Notes: a model not told the origin generated them from the letters alone. A DNA stretch of 64,000 bases from Escallonia rubra (GCA_033065855.1 JAVXUO010002821.1:276774-340773), one strand, 5' to 3'; shown: positions 1 to 12,765, counted from the first letter of the stretch. Translations and numbers: made by a program.

Positions 1-123
1 GTAACAGAGTTGATGGCAACGGACTTTTAGGGACGGGGTATCGTTGCTAAAAGTCTTTTGCGACGGAAAATGGACTTTTAGCGAAGGAATCGTCAGTCAT
101 TAAACGTCCATTTTCTTTTAGTG
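1..123. mobile_element. CACTA (En/Spm-type) transposon, one end only, cut by window start
   Basis: The first 100 bases repeat short 'gacgga / ccgtcgctaaaa' motifs in both orientations, the same subterminal repeat seen in the complete CACTA at 47,793-50,601. The block ends TTTCTTTTAGTG, one base different from the TTTCTTGTAGTG end of that element. The other end lies before the window, so size, content and target duplication cannot be judged. Confidence 0.7.
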
Positions 124-1250
124 ACATAAGTTTTTAGCACTTAAATATCAATTTTATCAAGCAACCCCTAAAAAAACCATGCTTATCGTTCTTCGAGTGC
201 TTCCAAACTACGATTTTCAGTTACTGCACTTAAAAGTGCTGCTATAACCCACTAGGGATGGCAATGGGACGGGTCGGATGCGGATCTTGTAAAATCCGAA
301 GCCGCCCCGGTGCTCATAAAATCTCGCCCCGCCCCACCCCGCTACTGGGTCATATATCTAAAATACCATACCCGATCCTACATTTGTTTAGAAAACCCGT
401 CCCGCCCCGCACTTCCCTATAGTCGCACACAAGGATTGTCTAGGCGGCGCCCTAACGGGAGGAGAGGCTTCACTACACAGACCCGTAGTTGCTACCGCCG
501 CCGATGAGCACGTGGCGGTTGAAGATTTAGGTGGCGCCTCTAATCTCGTCGAAGAAGAAGCGGCGACAGATCTGCGAGAATTCCGACGAGACCCGTAGTT
601 GCTACCACCGCCGATGAGCATGTGGCGGTTGAAGATTTAGGTGGCGCCTCTAATCTCGTCAAAGACGAAGCGGTGGCAGATCTGCGACCATTCTGACGAG
701 ATCTTCAACGATTCGTTGTTGTTCTTCTTGCCGCGGAACTTGAGAATAGGCGGTGGAACATGGTTGTGGCCGGCGGTTAGGTTGTCATGACGTCTTTGGC
801 CGTGGGGGGCTGAAGGTGGAGAGGGAGAGAAGATTAGAAGGGAGCCAACCATGGGCAAGTCGGCATAGACCAAGAGAAAATTTGGCATTTTAGGGTTTTG
901 GATGAAAAGTTATATGCTATGATGGATGGTTGAGATTTATTGATACATAAGTTTAGTATATCGGGGCAGGTGCGGGTCGGATAGTGGGGCGGGTTGGATA
1001 GAATACCATACCTAATCTTAACCCGCTGCGGGTTTTAAAAAAAATTACCATACCCGCTCCATAATCTCGTCAAAGTCAAAATAACCCGTTCCTAAAAGGG
1101 CAGGGCGGGGCGGAGACCCGCCAGTTGCGGGTCTAATTGTCATCCCTATAACCCACTAAAATTTGACAACAGAAAATGAAAAATGATGGGAAGTTATAGA
1201 AACAACGTCAGTCTCTATTTAACTTTACTTTAGGGCCTCAAACTATCACG
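124..1250. repeat. Diverged duplicate of 15.3-15.7 kb, split by a hAT element
   Basis: Bases 124-252 and 1,149-1,250, read without the hAT between them, match 15,300-15,710. Shared stretches include 'gcttccaaact', 'agttactgcactta', 'agtgctgctata', 'taaatttt(a)acaac' and the run before 'actatcacgttt'. The copy here lacks roughly 170 bases found at 15.36-15.53 kb. No coding potential is visible; this is low-copy flanking sequence of a local duplication. Confidence 0.65.
253..1148. mobile_element. Non-autonomous hAT transposon, 896 bp
   Basis: The ends are inverted: TAGGGATGGCAATGGG on the left and, on the opposite strand at the right, TAGGGATGACAATTAG. An exact 8-bp target duplication, TAACCCAC, lies at 245-252 and 1,149-1,156, as expected for hAT elements. 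The subterminal parts carry repeated GC-rich words (ggcggg, gcgggtcgg, ccgccccgc), and 480-700 holds a ~120-bp direct repeat around 'gacccgtagttgctacc'. No transposase is present, so movement would depend on an enzyme supplied elsewhere. The related site at about 15,606 is empty. Confidence 0.9.
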
Positions 1251-2180
1251 TTTTTCTCCCTTGTGTAAATGCAAGTATCATAAGAAAAATGGTACTTGAC
1301 ACCAAACATTTTGATTTGGGTGTATTGTAATTCATATGTTATTATGGGCTCATCTTGTATTAATAACCCAACTCGGAAGTTCCGGGCGTACCAAAGGAAG
1401 GGTTGGGGAGCACGGCCATCGTCTAATTTTTCAGAATTTGTTTTGAGATTTTTATGCAATAAGTACTCGTATCTGATATATTCACAACAATAATAATTTG
1501 TTTTTAGATTTTTTATACAGTAAGTACTCGTATCTGATGTATTCACAACAAAACCATTGTATTGTAATCTATAATTTAAATATATTTGGATTCGATTGAT
1601 AGCTAAGAGACTTTTAAAGTCTTAATCCAATTTTTTCATATATTTATTTATCTTAAAAATAAATACTACTTGTCATAAGCAGATTCGTCAAAATTATTGT
1701 TTAATCTTTCAAACAATAACTGTCATTTTCACATCCTAAACATCGGCCACTTCTGCTGATACAACAACAAGGAACCAGAGAAACTGCAAGTCACACTGGA
1801 CTCCACGAATCCAACTACATTGCCCAATCCAACTACATTTCCCACTGAGAGTAATTGCTATCACGACCACCATTGATACCCACTACTGCCACTAAGCCCA
1901 TGCCTACACATGGATTGCCCAATCCACGATCTCAACTAAGTAACTATAACAAAGGAGATAGTGATAGATTCGACGACTACAACTACAACGATGGTTGATC
2001 GATTTACGATGGTGACAAATGCGGCAGCAGCAACCCACCCACCTCCACTATTCAGAGATTTTTCTCATCCCTCTATCTCGTTTCTTTCCGTCTTACAAAC
2101 AACACATGCTCCGAATTATTTTCTCATGCATGATGGCCGACCGGTCTCTGATTTCGAACAATTAGGTAGTGTAGAAAGTT
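1251..2180. other. No gene seen
   Basis: AT-rich sequence with short open frames on both strands and no codon pattern, domain or splice structure I can support. A short direct duplication around 'ataagtactcgtatctgat' occurs at 1,458-1,478 and 1,519-1,539. The resemblance to 15.7-15.9 kb fades after about 1,250. Confidence 0.5.
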
Positions 2181-2576
2181 AATGGGGGTGATTTGCTAGG
2201 AGGGAGGGGGGACGTTTTGTGTATCTATGTGTCTTTGCGTGTGGGTGGATGGCGAATATGGGTGGTAGGGATATGGGTTGTACATACTCATGCGCACACA
2301 CACATGCACACGCACACGCATACAGACACACACGCGCACGCGCGCACACACACACACATAGAGAATGTACACACACATTACATACCACACATGCACACAC
2401 TCTTTCACACATTATACATTCACATTACACATCCCCCCCCCTCTCTAGAATACTCACGCACTTCATGCCCATACACAAACACACATCTATAAGCACTTCA
2501 CCCAACACACTGGGCAAATGCACACACACATTTCACACACAAATGAACCCACACACACACACCCCCTCACACACAG

Positions 2577-2611
<35 letters not shown>

Positions 2612-2910
2612 TACACTCACACTATACACATAGAGCATACACGCATTTTAGACTCGCACAATGTTTATACATAAGTACACACCACAGAACACCCCCCCCA
2701 ACACACGCCTCTGCATAAACAAAATAGACACACATACAACACCTCTCACACAACAGACATGTTGACGCCCCCTCCCCCCATACACACACCACTACTCGCT
2801 CCGCGTGCGCATGCACAGACACACAAAAAACACCCCCCCCCAATGCAACACACAAATTTATGCACACATTCCACACACACATGGCTACAAGGGAGTCCAT
2901 ACCACTCATA

Positions 2911-2952
<42 letters not shown>

Positions 2953-3659
2953 TACATACCCACCCCCACCCCCCACCCCACACACAGAGAGCACATTGTG
3001 GCTGCTCATCAGCCGCTCTTACACCCCCCACCCACACATAACACTTCTGGACACATACCACGCACACACATGAAACTCATGCACACATCCCCTTCATGGT
3101 TTCTTAGCAGCCCCTTGCACCCCCCTTACACAGCCCCCGTTGCACACACGCACCACAACTGGAAACATATATTCAAACCTACACAGACTTTCCTCACTCA
3201 CGGAACTAACACAACCCTTTTTCCCATTTTTTTCCATGAATTTTGATAACTCCCTTGATCACTAAAATAATCAAGCAAAGCTTATCCTAAATTCTCTCAT
3301 TCTTTACCTCTTTCTCCCCCTCGCCCCCCTCTTTTTCTCTCCCTCACCTAATCCAAAACTACAGTAAAAAATCAGATTAAAATTTGCTTATAATTACCTG
3401 ATAAACCTTAATTTGACTATGATTCCTTAACTAACCCCCCCCTCCCCACATCACTTCCATTAATTGTCTATCGCACCCAAGTTCATCATTTACAACTTAT
3501 GGCCACTATATAAAAAATGTCAATAAAGATGTAAAACAATACTACTCACAACAACCATTGCTAAAGCTCTTTAATATCACTTACAACAATTGCTGCTAAA
3601 TTTAATAGATAAGCGGCTAAAAATTACCTTAAAACCAACATTAGGTTCAGGTATTACAA
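2180..3659 (-). mobile_element. Partial LTR of a long-LTR gypsy-like family, with CA-rich tract
   Basis: Read on the minus strand, the sequence starts at 3,659 with TGTAATACCTGAACCTAATG. This parallels the TGTTACACCCCGAACC start of the solo LTR at 51,541, and the two stay similar for several hundred bases ('aacattaggttc', 'ggtaatttttagc', 'tcacttacaac'). The start interrupts the gag of the Tat element at 3,660-4,460, so this piece inserted into that element. Its other end was not found; homology is lost in the CA-rich stretch and the left border is approximate. Family by analogy: Tekay/Del-like, unproven. Confidence 0.5.
2285..2955. repeat. CA/TG microsatellite tract with alternating CG blocks and a CT run
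   Basis: Nearly pure runs of (CA)n are broken by short GC alternations at 2,331-2,346 and 2,579-2,590, with a (CT)n(CA)n run at about 2,911-2,952. Alternating purine-pyrimidine sequence of this kind is prone to slippage and to non-B structure. The open frames over it, rich in His-Thr or Cys-Val, are artefacts of the repeat. A similar CA-rich tract sits in the related LTR-like region at 11.9-12.4 kb. Confidence 0.85.
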
Positions 3660-4460
3660 TAGAACTTTTGACACTGGCTCGATATCCTCTTGCCTTAATT
3701 TCTCGGGATATGGTTCTCTTATCGATAGCATCCTCAATCTGTAGTAGGGACCCCATCAAAGCTTTGAAGGAAGTATAGTGCCCATAAATGTATTCGTTAT
3801 TCACTGATAGGAGGTTGTTCCCTTATTATGTTAACCTATTCATCTTCCAAAGGCAATTAGTCATATGCGTGGCCTTGTTCCTCCATTTTATCATGAAATT
3901 TGAGATTGATTCCTTAGGCTCTTGCCTAGTAGTCTTAAAATCTCATCGGGTGATATCCAAATTGCCACTGTATCGATATCGATTGACAAACTCACGTGCT
4001 ACATCTTCCTATGTTCTAACTTTTAAGTTGTCAAGGGTGAGGAACCATAAAGCAACGGCTACCATCAAAGATCGGTGAAAGAGCTCGATCAACTGGTTTG
4101 GTTAAGTCCATGAGTAGCTAATGCGCACATGTACACTTTACATGGATCTAGGGATCCTTCATTCCATTAAATTTGTCCATATAGAGAATCTTTAACTTTG
4201 GAAAAAGTCTATCTTCAGGGCATAACGTTAAAGTACTAAGGTCCATTGGTTATTAGCCCTCGTCATCCTAGCAATCTGTGATTCAAGGATGACCATAACA
4301 ATATTCTCTTCATCATCAGACTCGTACTGCCAATTGGCTTCTAGTATAGGATCTCCTATTATCTTCTCCTTCTTCTTAGGTTCTTTTTTGGGTTCCTTCT
4401 TCTGCCCATTCATGCTCTCCTTGAGCAATTCCAAATCCATGGCTGTTTTTTGCATGTTAA
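3660..4460 (-). pseudogene. Tat-1 element gag fragment
   Basis: On the minus strand this reads as a plant Ty3/gypsy gag of the Tat (Ogre/Tat) type. The central capsid-like part has the family's usual words: a WFLTLDNL block near 4,050, then 'DITR.DFKTTRQEPKESI' and 'KWRNKATHM', ending 'HYTSFKALMGSLLQIEDAID' at about 3,720-3,780. The same segment of Tat-2 (28,100-28,400) is clearly related. Several in-frame stops break the frame, and the 3' part is cut at 3,659 by the LTR piece. The N-terminal portion at 4,228-4,455 is Lys/Glu rich. Gag would form the capsid around element RNA; this copy is dead. Confidence 0.7.
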
Positions 4461-5532
4461 AGCTGGATTGGAAGTCCTTTTACAAATCTCCAAGGATTCG
4501 AACAAGGTGATTGAGCTGAGGGAATTCTTTGGCCATTGGAATTCGCTTGAGTTTTACGGACGTATCCCAATACCAGAGTGTCTTACTCTTACCTGTTTAG
4601 GGAATACACATAATAGTTTAAAACAGCAGGTTAGACACATACAATACGACTGGTTTACACCTTGCAAAAAAACCCGTCACTGATGAGCCATCCGATAAAC
4701 ATTTTAGGTTTACCGGCCGGTTGATCCGAGACTTATTTTTTTGGCCTTAGGGAATTTTTTTGGATGTTCAATGGGAACCATCTGGTAAATCTTATAAGAG
4801 TTTAGAATCCCATAACATTATGTGTAAGTCCGTTCTCACTTGTGCTGTGTATTATCAACCTTATGGATCGGTGTACCTCTATGAGGTAGGTTGACCTGTG
4901 ACGTGCATTTTGGTTCTTTAGAAGGGATTTAGTAGGGTTGGGGGTGAAATCGGTGATTTTGCATTACGCAAACGGTGTCCACTGACCAACCGTCCGGTTG
5001 ATTAGAGACACATTTTCTACGCCCTACCCTTCAGTGAGATTACCATCCAATTCTGCGATATACCAACAGTTTCGCTACCAATATATCAAATTACTAGTAG
5101 GTATTCCCGTTAAATGGTAGGCCATATAATTGTATAGGGTGTGTGTCTTCTCTAACTTCGGGTGCGAGTTTACTTCCTAGGCTAGACTTGTACGATATAC
5201 CTCTCACCTGTAATGAGTTATATTGGGTGATCATTGGTACATGTACACAGATCATTTAATATATCAAGATACCAGAAGGTATAGGTACTGGGCCTAAGAG
5301 GTGAGGGTACAGTTTGAAGTTGCCTTGCAAGTAAGAGTCCAAAGGTTTTAACCGTTGCCCTCGATTGGGTAGTTAGGACAATCATTCTAGTGCGTGAGTC
5401 ATAAAAGACAAAAAGAGAAACACATCAATTCAAATATGCTAATGAATACATAAAAATCGAAAAACACACGGAAGGATAAAAGTCATACAAAAATCAGAAA
5501 ATAATTTTCTAGAGTCTAATTCTCTTATGTAA
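4461..5532 (-). other. Tat-1 leader between primer site and gag
   Basis: Noncoding. It contains scattered copies of the 'accggccggttgatc' and 'accgtccggttgat' words that form a regular array in the leader of Tat-2 (26,812-27,350), so it is the matching, more decayed leader. No gene is seen. Confidence 0.55.
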
Positions 5533-5551
5533 GTCCCCAGCGGAATCGCCA
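5533..5551 (-). promoter_or_regulatory. Tat-1 primer binding site (tRNA-Arg type)
   Basis: Minus-strand TGGCGATTCCGCTGGGGAC lies one base after the LTR end. Plant Tat/Ogre elements use a site resembling TGGCGACTCCACTGGGGA, complementary to the 3' end of a tRNA-Arg. Two bases differ from that form. The site fixes the orientation (minus) and the inner LTR edge. Confidence 0.75.
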
Positions 5552-5552
5552 C

Positions 5553-6875
5553 TGTACTGAACTACGTCGAAAATCTAGACCCGAGAAGGTCTAACTTGAG
5601 TTGTCATCTTATCTTAGGGTTATTTAGTTATTAAGGAGGAAAATTTATCCATTCTTAGCTTCTAACCTATGAATCCAGAGATTTGAATTTGGTTACTAAG
5701 CTACGCAGTGGGAAGGTATTAGGCACCCGCTTTTCCCTGATCGTTTGCCGAAATTAACCCTAACTTGGTTTGAATTTGACAATGAGGGTCAAATAGCCTA
5801 CGTACCGATCGGACAGTTCGCTATCAAAGCCATTGTAGTTCGTTGAGACCCTACGGGAAGCGACCTAAATCTCGGTCTTGGACTCTTATAATGAACACGA
5901 CTCTTCTAGTAAAAAAGGATTTGATTCTAGATTCTTTTTATAGGTTTTTGTACTAATTAACTGAGATATGGTCATGGATAAGACAGACAACTTAGAATCT
6001 TCTAACCTAGAAACAAAAAGAGATATGAAAATTACCTCGAGATGGAACTTTCATGAACGACTTGGAACAACGTCGTGATGGATACACAATGCCAATAGAC
6101 TATGTGATTGCGAACTAGAAAAAGGGAAATTGGGAATTATCCTTTTATATTTCTACAGCGTTCTCAATAGAAATCGTGCACCAATTCTATGAGGAAAGGT
6201 ACAAATTTCTAGGGAGAAAGACTAGAGATAGACCCCTTATTCAATAGCCTAAGGTATAAATTTAAAGAGGTCTCGGGGCTCACAAAATAAATGGTAAAGT
6301 GAACTTTTTGTTTAGAACGTCTTTGATAGAAAAGAATATTTGATTTAAATCAAAAGATCCAAAAAGTCAACTTACTGGCCAGTTCATCTTAATTAAAAGG
6401 CCTTACCAGTGGGTTTGTCAAAAACCGGCATGTTTATAGCTTAGTTTGTCAAGATCTTATTCCTAAATTTTGGGAGACACTAATGGTCTTTTAATTTGAA
6501 AAAAAAAACTCTAAAATACGGACGGGATATACCAGATTTCAGAGAATAACCCCAAGTCACATATTTGAATCAATGGGACTTAAAATTCATTAGGGATCAA
6601 TCACAAATCAATTCCAAGTCATCTAAATTCTCTTAACTGGGCTAAACCTAATTAACTGGACTGGCTTAACCAACTGGATCAGACTTCGATGAGACTAACC
6701 TCTGACTAGACTAGACTAGACTCATATTGGAGTAGACTCTGACTAGATTGGACTTTACTAAATTATGTTCATTATATTTTTAGGCCTAGACCGACAATAA
6801 TAAGATTAATTAATAATAAAGTCCAATGGTAAATAAAAGAAAATAAAGCAAGACTATAAAAACGGGGTGTCTACC
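5553..6875 (-). mobile_element. Tat-1 LTR (5' LTR of a minus-strand element)
   Basis: On the minus strand it begins 'ggtagacaccccg' (TGTAGACACCCC in Tat-2, one base of the terminal TG changed) and ends 'agtaca' before the primer site. At 1,323 bp it matches the 1,293 bp calculated for the Tat-2 LTR after its two insertions are removed. Both LTRs share 'ttatttaccattggactttat'-like words near the start. No second Tat-1 LTR is in the window, so the element is truncated. Confidence 0.75.
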
Positions 6876-7744
6876 GGAGTCTCAAAAAAATAAAAAAAAC
6901 ATACCCATATTGAAAACTGTTTACAGACGTTGATATTTTTCAACCTTTTTAAAAGTGAAGAGAAAACTCTTTCAATCATTTCCTTAGTCTTAAGGTCTGA
7001 TGCAGTCATATTTTCTACACATTGCAGTCCTTAAAGATGGCGATTTTATTACATTGTACGTAACTCTTTTTTTTTATTTTATAAATGCATGTTTGGGCTT
7101 ACTCTCTTTTCAGGATGATCCATGTTCTTCTGGCAGCAGAAAAACATTGACCACAGTGTTCTTGCTTCATTGGTGGTGAATGGAATAACTAATTGTAAAT
7201 GCAGATTGGTCAAACATTACACAAGCTTTTTTGTCAACTTTTTCCTTTGTAGTTTTTGGGACGTTGATAAAGATAGCAACGGACTACATGCTTCTAAATC
7301 TTTTAATTCCTTAACAATCAGTTTAAGTTATATCTATCGCTTTTACCATTTCTGCTTTGGAGATTTGAGAGTTTTGGTCCTGTATATATCTGCAAACAGG
7401 CTACAAAATTCGACCAAAAAAATAAGAACATCGCATGTATGATATAGTTTGTTTGTTGCACCCTTCCACCATAACTACCGTGATACCAAGTTCTTGGTTT
7501 GCTTATGTATAGTTAAATCTATGCGCTCTTAGATACCCATAACTATTTTCTTTTTAAAAGTAATTTAAATAATGTATTTATATCAGTTTTAGGGAATTCA
7601 GATGTCATTTATCCTAATTAACACTGTTTCTTGGGCATGGCATAACAAAGTTTAGACGACTGAGTTGGATACGGATAGAGACAAACATAGATGGCTGGAA
7701 AATTACACTAAGCATTATTTCGTTCTTTTTTACTTTACATATAT
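6876..7744. other. Unassigned; possible exon relics
   Basis: No transposon ends seen. Around 7,029-7,062 a short open block is flanked by 'ttgcag' and 'gtaact', followed by 'cttttcag' at 7,110 and a further block reading DDPCSSGSRKTLT. The splice-like spacing suggests remnants of a host gene, but the frame stops soon after and I do not recognise the protein. Confidence 0.3.
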
Positions 7745-8478
7745 GGGCTAATCCCAAAAACTGTACCCTTAAGTTTACATTTTGTACAGTTTTAGTACCC
7801 AAGTTTGAAGGTGCGCCAAAGAAGTACCCAACTTTGAAATAACGTACCAAATCAATACATCGGCTAACGGACGATGGATGCCGTTTGAAAGTCAGAGGGG
7901 TAGGACTGTCATTATGAAAAAAATAACATAAAGCCTGTCCATGTGGCCACGCGGGCCGTCCTTTTAACTGTCTCTCTCTCTCTCTTTTCTTCTTTAATTC
8001 ACACACACAACCCCCACACATAGAGATCGCCGGCGACGAAAGAAAGTCAATGGAGTTTTAAATTTTGTTGACAGATTCACACTTCTGATTTATTTTTGTA
8101 TGTATCTGAATCTATATAAATGCCCAAGTCTCAAAAACCAATGTCATCATCTACTCATGCAATTCGTTCAGATTTGTCTCATATCACATACATTCAAGCA
8201 TGGCATGAGATCGTTGACAACGACGGTTATGGAGTCATGATTATGGGTGTTTGTTCCTTAGCTTAGTGATTGTGGGTTCCTGCCTCAGTGACCGGTGGCG
8301 GTGTACAATGTGCGATAGAGAGAGAGAGAGAGAGAGAGGGGGGGAGGAGGAGGAGGAGGAGGAGAAGAAGAAGAAAGAGAGAAAAACTGGGTGATGGGTT
8401 TGCGTGACAGAGAGATGGAGAAAGAAAAAGAAGGAGAGAGAAAAGAAGAGGAAGAAGAAAAAACGAGGGAGAAAGTGG

Positions 8479-8517
<39 letters not shown>

Positions 8518-8935
8518 GAGGAGGAGGAGGAAGAGAAGAAGAAGAAGAAGAAGGAGAGAGAGAGAGAGAGAGAGATGAGAAGAATAATCAAGTTGCATTG
8601 GAAAAACCAACGTGGAGGGAATTAAAGTGCAAAAGAGCAGAGAGAAAAAAGGAAATTGGTTTTTGGAGGGAAACTGTGAATTTGCCTTAGGAACATAAAA
8701 AGGAGGTAAGAGAAAAGGGCGGGCCTCTTGGCCATGAGATAGGTTTTTTTGTCTTTTTTTTCAAAAATGGTAGTCATATTCCTCTAACTTTTTAACGGTA
8801 TCCGTCGTCCGTCAGCCGAGGTACTAATTTGGTACGTTATTTCAGAGTTGGGTACTTTTTTGGCGCATCTTAAAACTTGGGTACTAAAGTTGTATACATA
8901 ATGTAAACTTGTGGGTATAATTTTAGGATTTGCCC
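7745..8935. mobile_element. TIR element, 1,191 bp, with about 150-bp inverted ends (MULE-like)
   Basis: The left end (7,745-7,890) and right end (8,790-8,935) are inverted copies: GGGCTAATCCCAAAAACTG against GGGCAAATCCTAAAATTAT, followed by matching 'taagtttacat', 'agtacccaagttt', 'gcgccaaa', 'agtacccaact', 'gaaataacgtacc' and 'ggctgacggacg'. Long TIRs with no transposase fit a non-autonomous Mutator-like element, although no clean 9-bp target duplication is visible; the flanks share only a loose 'ttcttttta...catat' likeness. The interior is GA-rich and holds no gene I can support. Confidence 0.75.
8310..8576. repeat. GA/GGA/GAA microsatellite cluster
   Basis: Runs of (GA)n, (GGA)n and (GAA)n alternate inside the TIR element at 7,745-8,935. 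The long Ser/Leu-rich frames on the minus strand and Glu/Arg-rich frames on the plus strand are repeat artefacts. Purine-only strands of this kind can form triplex structures. Confidence 0.85.
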
Positions 8936-9995
8936 TTCTTTTAGTTCTCATATTACTCTCTACTGTGCTTTTGACTTTCTTTTTGGTATAAACTTGAATT
9001 ATTGAATTTTTGTGAATTTCCGCAAAAGGATTAGTACATGTACAATCAAAATGATTATAGTCTTATATACTTTTATATGAGACTATAATCATTTCTAGAT
9101 TTGTATACCCTTTTTTATATAAGTTGCTACAGTGTTACTGCTTTTGTTTATAGGTTTTGTATACTTTGACTAGTTGAGCATTGTATACACTTTACTTATA
9201 TGCTTGTATTCTTTGACTATTTTGTTTATGATTGTTCTGCAATTAAATTTGATTAGAGGTCAGAGCAGATGATAATGCGTTTTTTTGGGTGTCTTTCTCT
9301 TTCCCTAGCTCCATTTTCATCCTTGTGAGTTCCAAATCTCCTGATTACAAAATAGAGAATATATCAAGCTTATCTTTTTTTAGTTTATATCTTTTAAGTA
9401 TGTTAATGTATACATGCACTATATATGTCATTAAATAATTCAATAATTGGATTGCTAATACATGTACGCATGTACTAGTTAAGCTTCTTTCATGCAAGAT
9501 TAGTCATTTATTATTGACTAATTATACCAAATTAAATAAATTATTGCAAATAGTAAAGTTATACAATTATTGGACGAGCATTTTGAGTAATGAAGATGGT
9601 CAAAACTCAACCCCAAAAGAAGATGGCCGATGATTTTCTCATATATATTCTTTGATAGTACGCATTATGAAAGACATTGTGGAGGCCTACCATAGATTCG
9701 ATCATTGATGACTTTCGTGAATATAAATGACGTCAAGTTCTACTTTAACAATTGATTGATGCATTTAAGAGAAGTTATTTTTCTAAGGTTCATGTTCCTA
9801 TTTTTGTGAAGTCTTGAGGAACAACTTCTAATTTTATATTTTGGGTTTTTCATGTTTTATAGAAATTGAACCTTCAGGATTCTTTTACATTAGCATTCAA
9901 ATTTTATTTTTATTTTTTTGTCTTTTTGGTCCACTTCTTATGTCTGCCTCTCCAAACGTTAATGTTAATAGTTACATCAAGTGTGAGGAGTGAAT
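8936..9995. other. No gene seen; contains a short hairpin
   Basis: AT-rich intergenic DNA with no convincing coding frame or transposon end. At 9,049-9,094 a near-perfect inverted repeat (arms of about 20 bases around 'aaatgattatagtct', loop of a few T/A) could fold as a hairpin. Confidence 0.5.
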
Positions 9996-11929
9996 CAAAT
10001 GACTCATTGATTCAAACCCCAACCCAGTGACCACACCGGAGCTGAGATGTCCTTCAAAACTGCATCATCAACATCATAATGACGAATTAACAGAGCAACT
10101 ACAACGTCGAACATCATTAACGAACATTACAAAAATGCTCCAAGCATACACAAGGCTTAAAGTGCCTCGAATCAACAAATTCTTTACAAAATAAAATGCA
10201 CAACTGAAGTGGTAACAATCTTCACATCATCTACTTCATTACACCTTCCATTCACCCTTCCCAGAAGGTTCACCATATTCATACTTAGTATCTGAAAATG
10301 GTAGATAAGGAATGAGTACAAATCACTCAGTAAAGAGAACACGAGGGATTCAACGTGCGATTCATCTAGAGAATATTCGAGAGTAATTAGGAATTAAAGA
10401 ACAACAATAAATCGAAAGTCCAGTAAAGGAATCAAAATCAACATCGAATATGGTAACAAACCACTTTTGTGTGAACTTAACAGCTTCAACGCCCAACAGA
10501 ACATTTGCATCTCATCTTTGGACAAGGACTGGCAGACTCACTGACTATGCACATGCTATGCAAAAGAAAACAGTAATTTTGGCGATAATCACAAAAGAAT
10601 AAATAGTAAGTTCAATAAACATCAATTAAACTCAATTGTAATGCAGACTCGAAGTTGACCTGATTGGACACGTCAAATACTACTGCACTTCATCGTGTTA
10701 CCAGTTACTCCACTTTCACTGGCCTTCAACTTGCAGATGCCCCATCACACGGGATGTTCATCTAAGTTTTGCAGAATTTAAAGGGAGACAATTTTCACCA
10801 ACGGGGTGGACTTGGGGAAAACTTCTAGCATAATTAGTCATCAACAACTTATCTCATTTCATCAGTTGGGGGGGGGGGGTGTGTGTGTGTGGGAAAAAAT
10901 CTTCACCACAAGCCCTCAACAACTTATCTCATGCTAGGGATACTGACGTTCAATAACTATCGCCATTCCGAAGCAACAACAAGATTTCAACATAAGCATC
11001 ATCAAAGATGCGCATGCTAATCAAGGCATTGAAAAGTATGACATAACCTCACTATCCTAACTTGATTGACTTTTAGCTGAAGAAACTTTCAAACCTTGAT
11101 CTTGAGTAGCGAAACAACCTAGTCAATCAAAATATCGCTAGTCAGGCATCGATTAAAAGTATACGCACACTTTACTCTACTTGCTTCATTTTTCTACCCT
11201 TTCCCACATTAGTAGTTCACAACCTTCTTGCTACGGCTAACCGACCCAATATTAAAATTTTACCCTAACCTCTGAAAGTGTATTTATGGCGCGGATTCTT
11301 TAGGTATGAGAGTGTAATTAAGATAGTCTCTGTAAATTGTATGATTCCCGGGCTCAGTCACACATGTTAGCTAAATCCCTCACCGGTTATGTAAAATTAC
11401 CAAAATAACCCTCACGGCCATCGCAATCGGCAAAAATCTAAAAAACACTTCAAAATAGCTCTTTGTTTGTATTAAATTAAGTTTCAGACCAAAAAGTCCT
11501 TTTGGGTTATACTCAAAACCCCCCCTTTAATCGTTAAATGCGTAGTAGCCAACCAAACTTACTAAATACAGCAATCGATATTGAAATGCTAAGAGAATTT
11601 AGACACTGAAGTGTCACAAGAGTATGAGGTCACCATAACATTATCAGAAAAAACAACCTGATTTGCTACTTTTAGTAAACCAAGAATCCCTTTTTACATG
11701 TAGAATCATTTAGCACTCTTCGTGGACAAGAAAAAATCCAGGAAAATTCTAAAATTTAGGTCTCTTAGAAATAATAAGGGTTACTCTTTTGCATTAGGCC
11801 AAAATCAGATGAGGAATTGCTTTTATAAATTAAAGACTAGATTGATGGATAAAACATGGGCTTTAGCGACACCTTAAAACCCAACCTCCCTCAAGAACCC
11901 TAATTCATGGACTGCACACACATCCCTCT

Positions 11930-12112
11930 CCCTTCTTAGTAGCACATACTCACACACGCTGTAACACACACAATGCACTCACTAAGCACACACTTTCACC
12001 CACTGCACTGAATTCCACACACACACACACACAAACAGAGATACACACAATGTGTGATTTACACATACATGCGCGCGCGCGCGCGAACACTCATTTACAT
12101 GCACAACTGCTC

Positions 12113-12146
<34 letters not shown>

Positions 12147-12420
12147 AACACCTATAGACACATAGATTACACACACTAAACACACTGATTACTCACATAT
12201 CGCTGCACTAACACACTGTGATTTACACATAGTGAGTGTATAAATCACACACGCATACATAGACTCACACAGTTCACTGCTCTTTCACACACAACCCATG
12301 CGCGCGCGCGCACACACACGCTGCACACTACTGCTTACACGCGCATACACCTATACTCACTGAAATACACACACTAATCGCACACTCCTTCACACACACT
12401 GAAATCCAGACATAAGCACA
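11930..12420. repeat. CA-rich microsatellite region with GC alternations
   Basis: Repeated (CA)n runs, the longest at about 12,115-12,144, with alternating GC blocks at 12,070-12,085 and 12,299-12,310. Equivalent in position and composition to 2,285-2,955. Open frames here are artefacts. Confidence 0.8.
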
Positions 12421-12765
12421 TTAAACAACACAATTACCACTAATTATATCCCAAAATTTCAAGAAACTAACTAAATTAAACAACACTACCACTTGCCAAT
12501 TTTTTTCCAAATTTATCCACCAAGAACAATTCCTCCTCAAGGCTAAAAATTCCTCCAATATATCCTTCTCTATCAGATTTTCATCTCTCTTTCACACCTC
12601 TAATCCCTCCTCTTTTCTTCGCCTTTTTATAGCCCCAGTTTTTCAACCTAATGATCATTCACCACCCCTTCAACCCAATAAATTTTCATGCACATTCCAC
12701 TTACTAGAAAGTGGAGATAGTGGCTGCATGGAGTAGCCAAGCTTGCCCATAAAATAATTTCTTAA

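Noticed and set aside
2179-3246. Many overlapping His/Thr- and Cys/Val-rich open frames
   Set aside because: They follow the (CA)n repeat in every frame on both strands; no domain or codon pattern.
8241-8625. Ser/Leu-rich frames on the minus strand and a Glu/Arg-rich frame on the plus strand
   Set aside because: Pure products of (GA)n and (GAA)n runs inside a TIR element.
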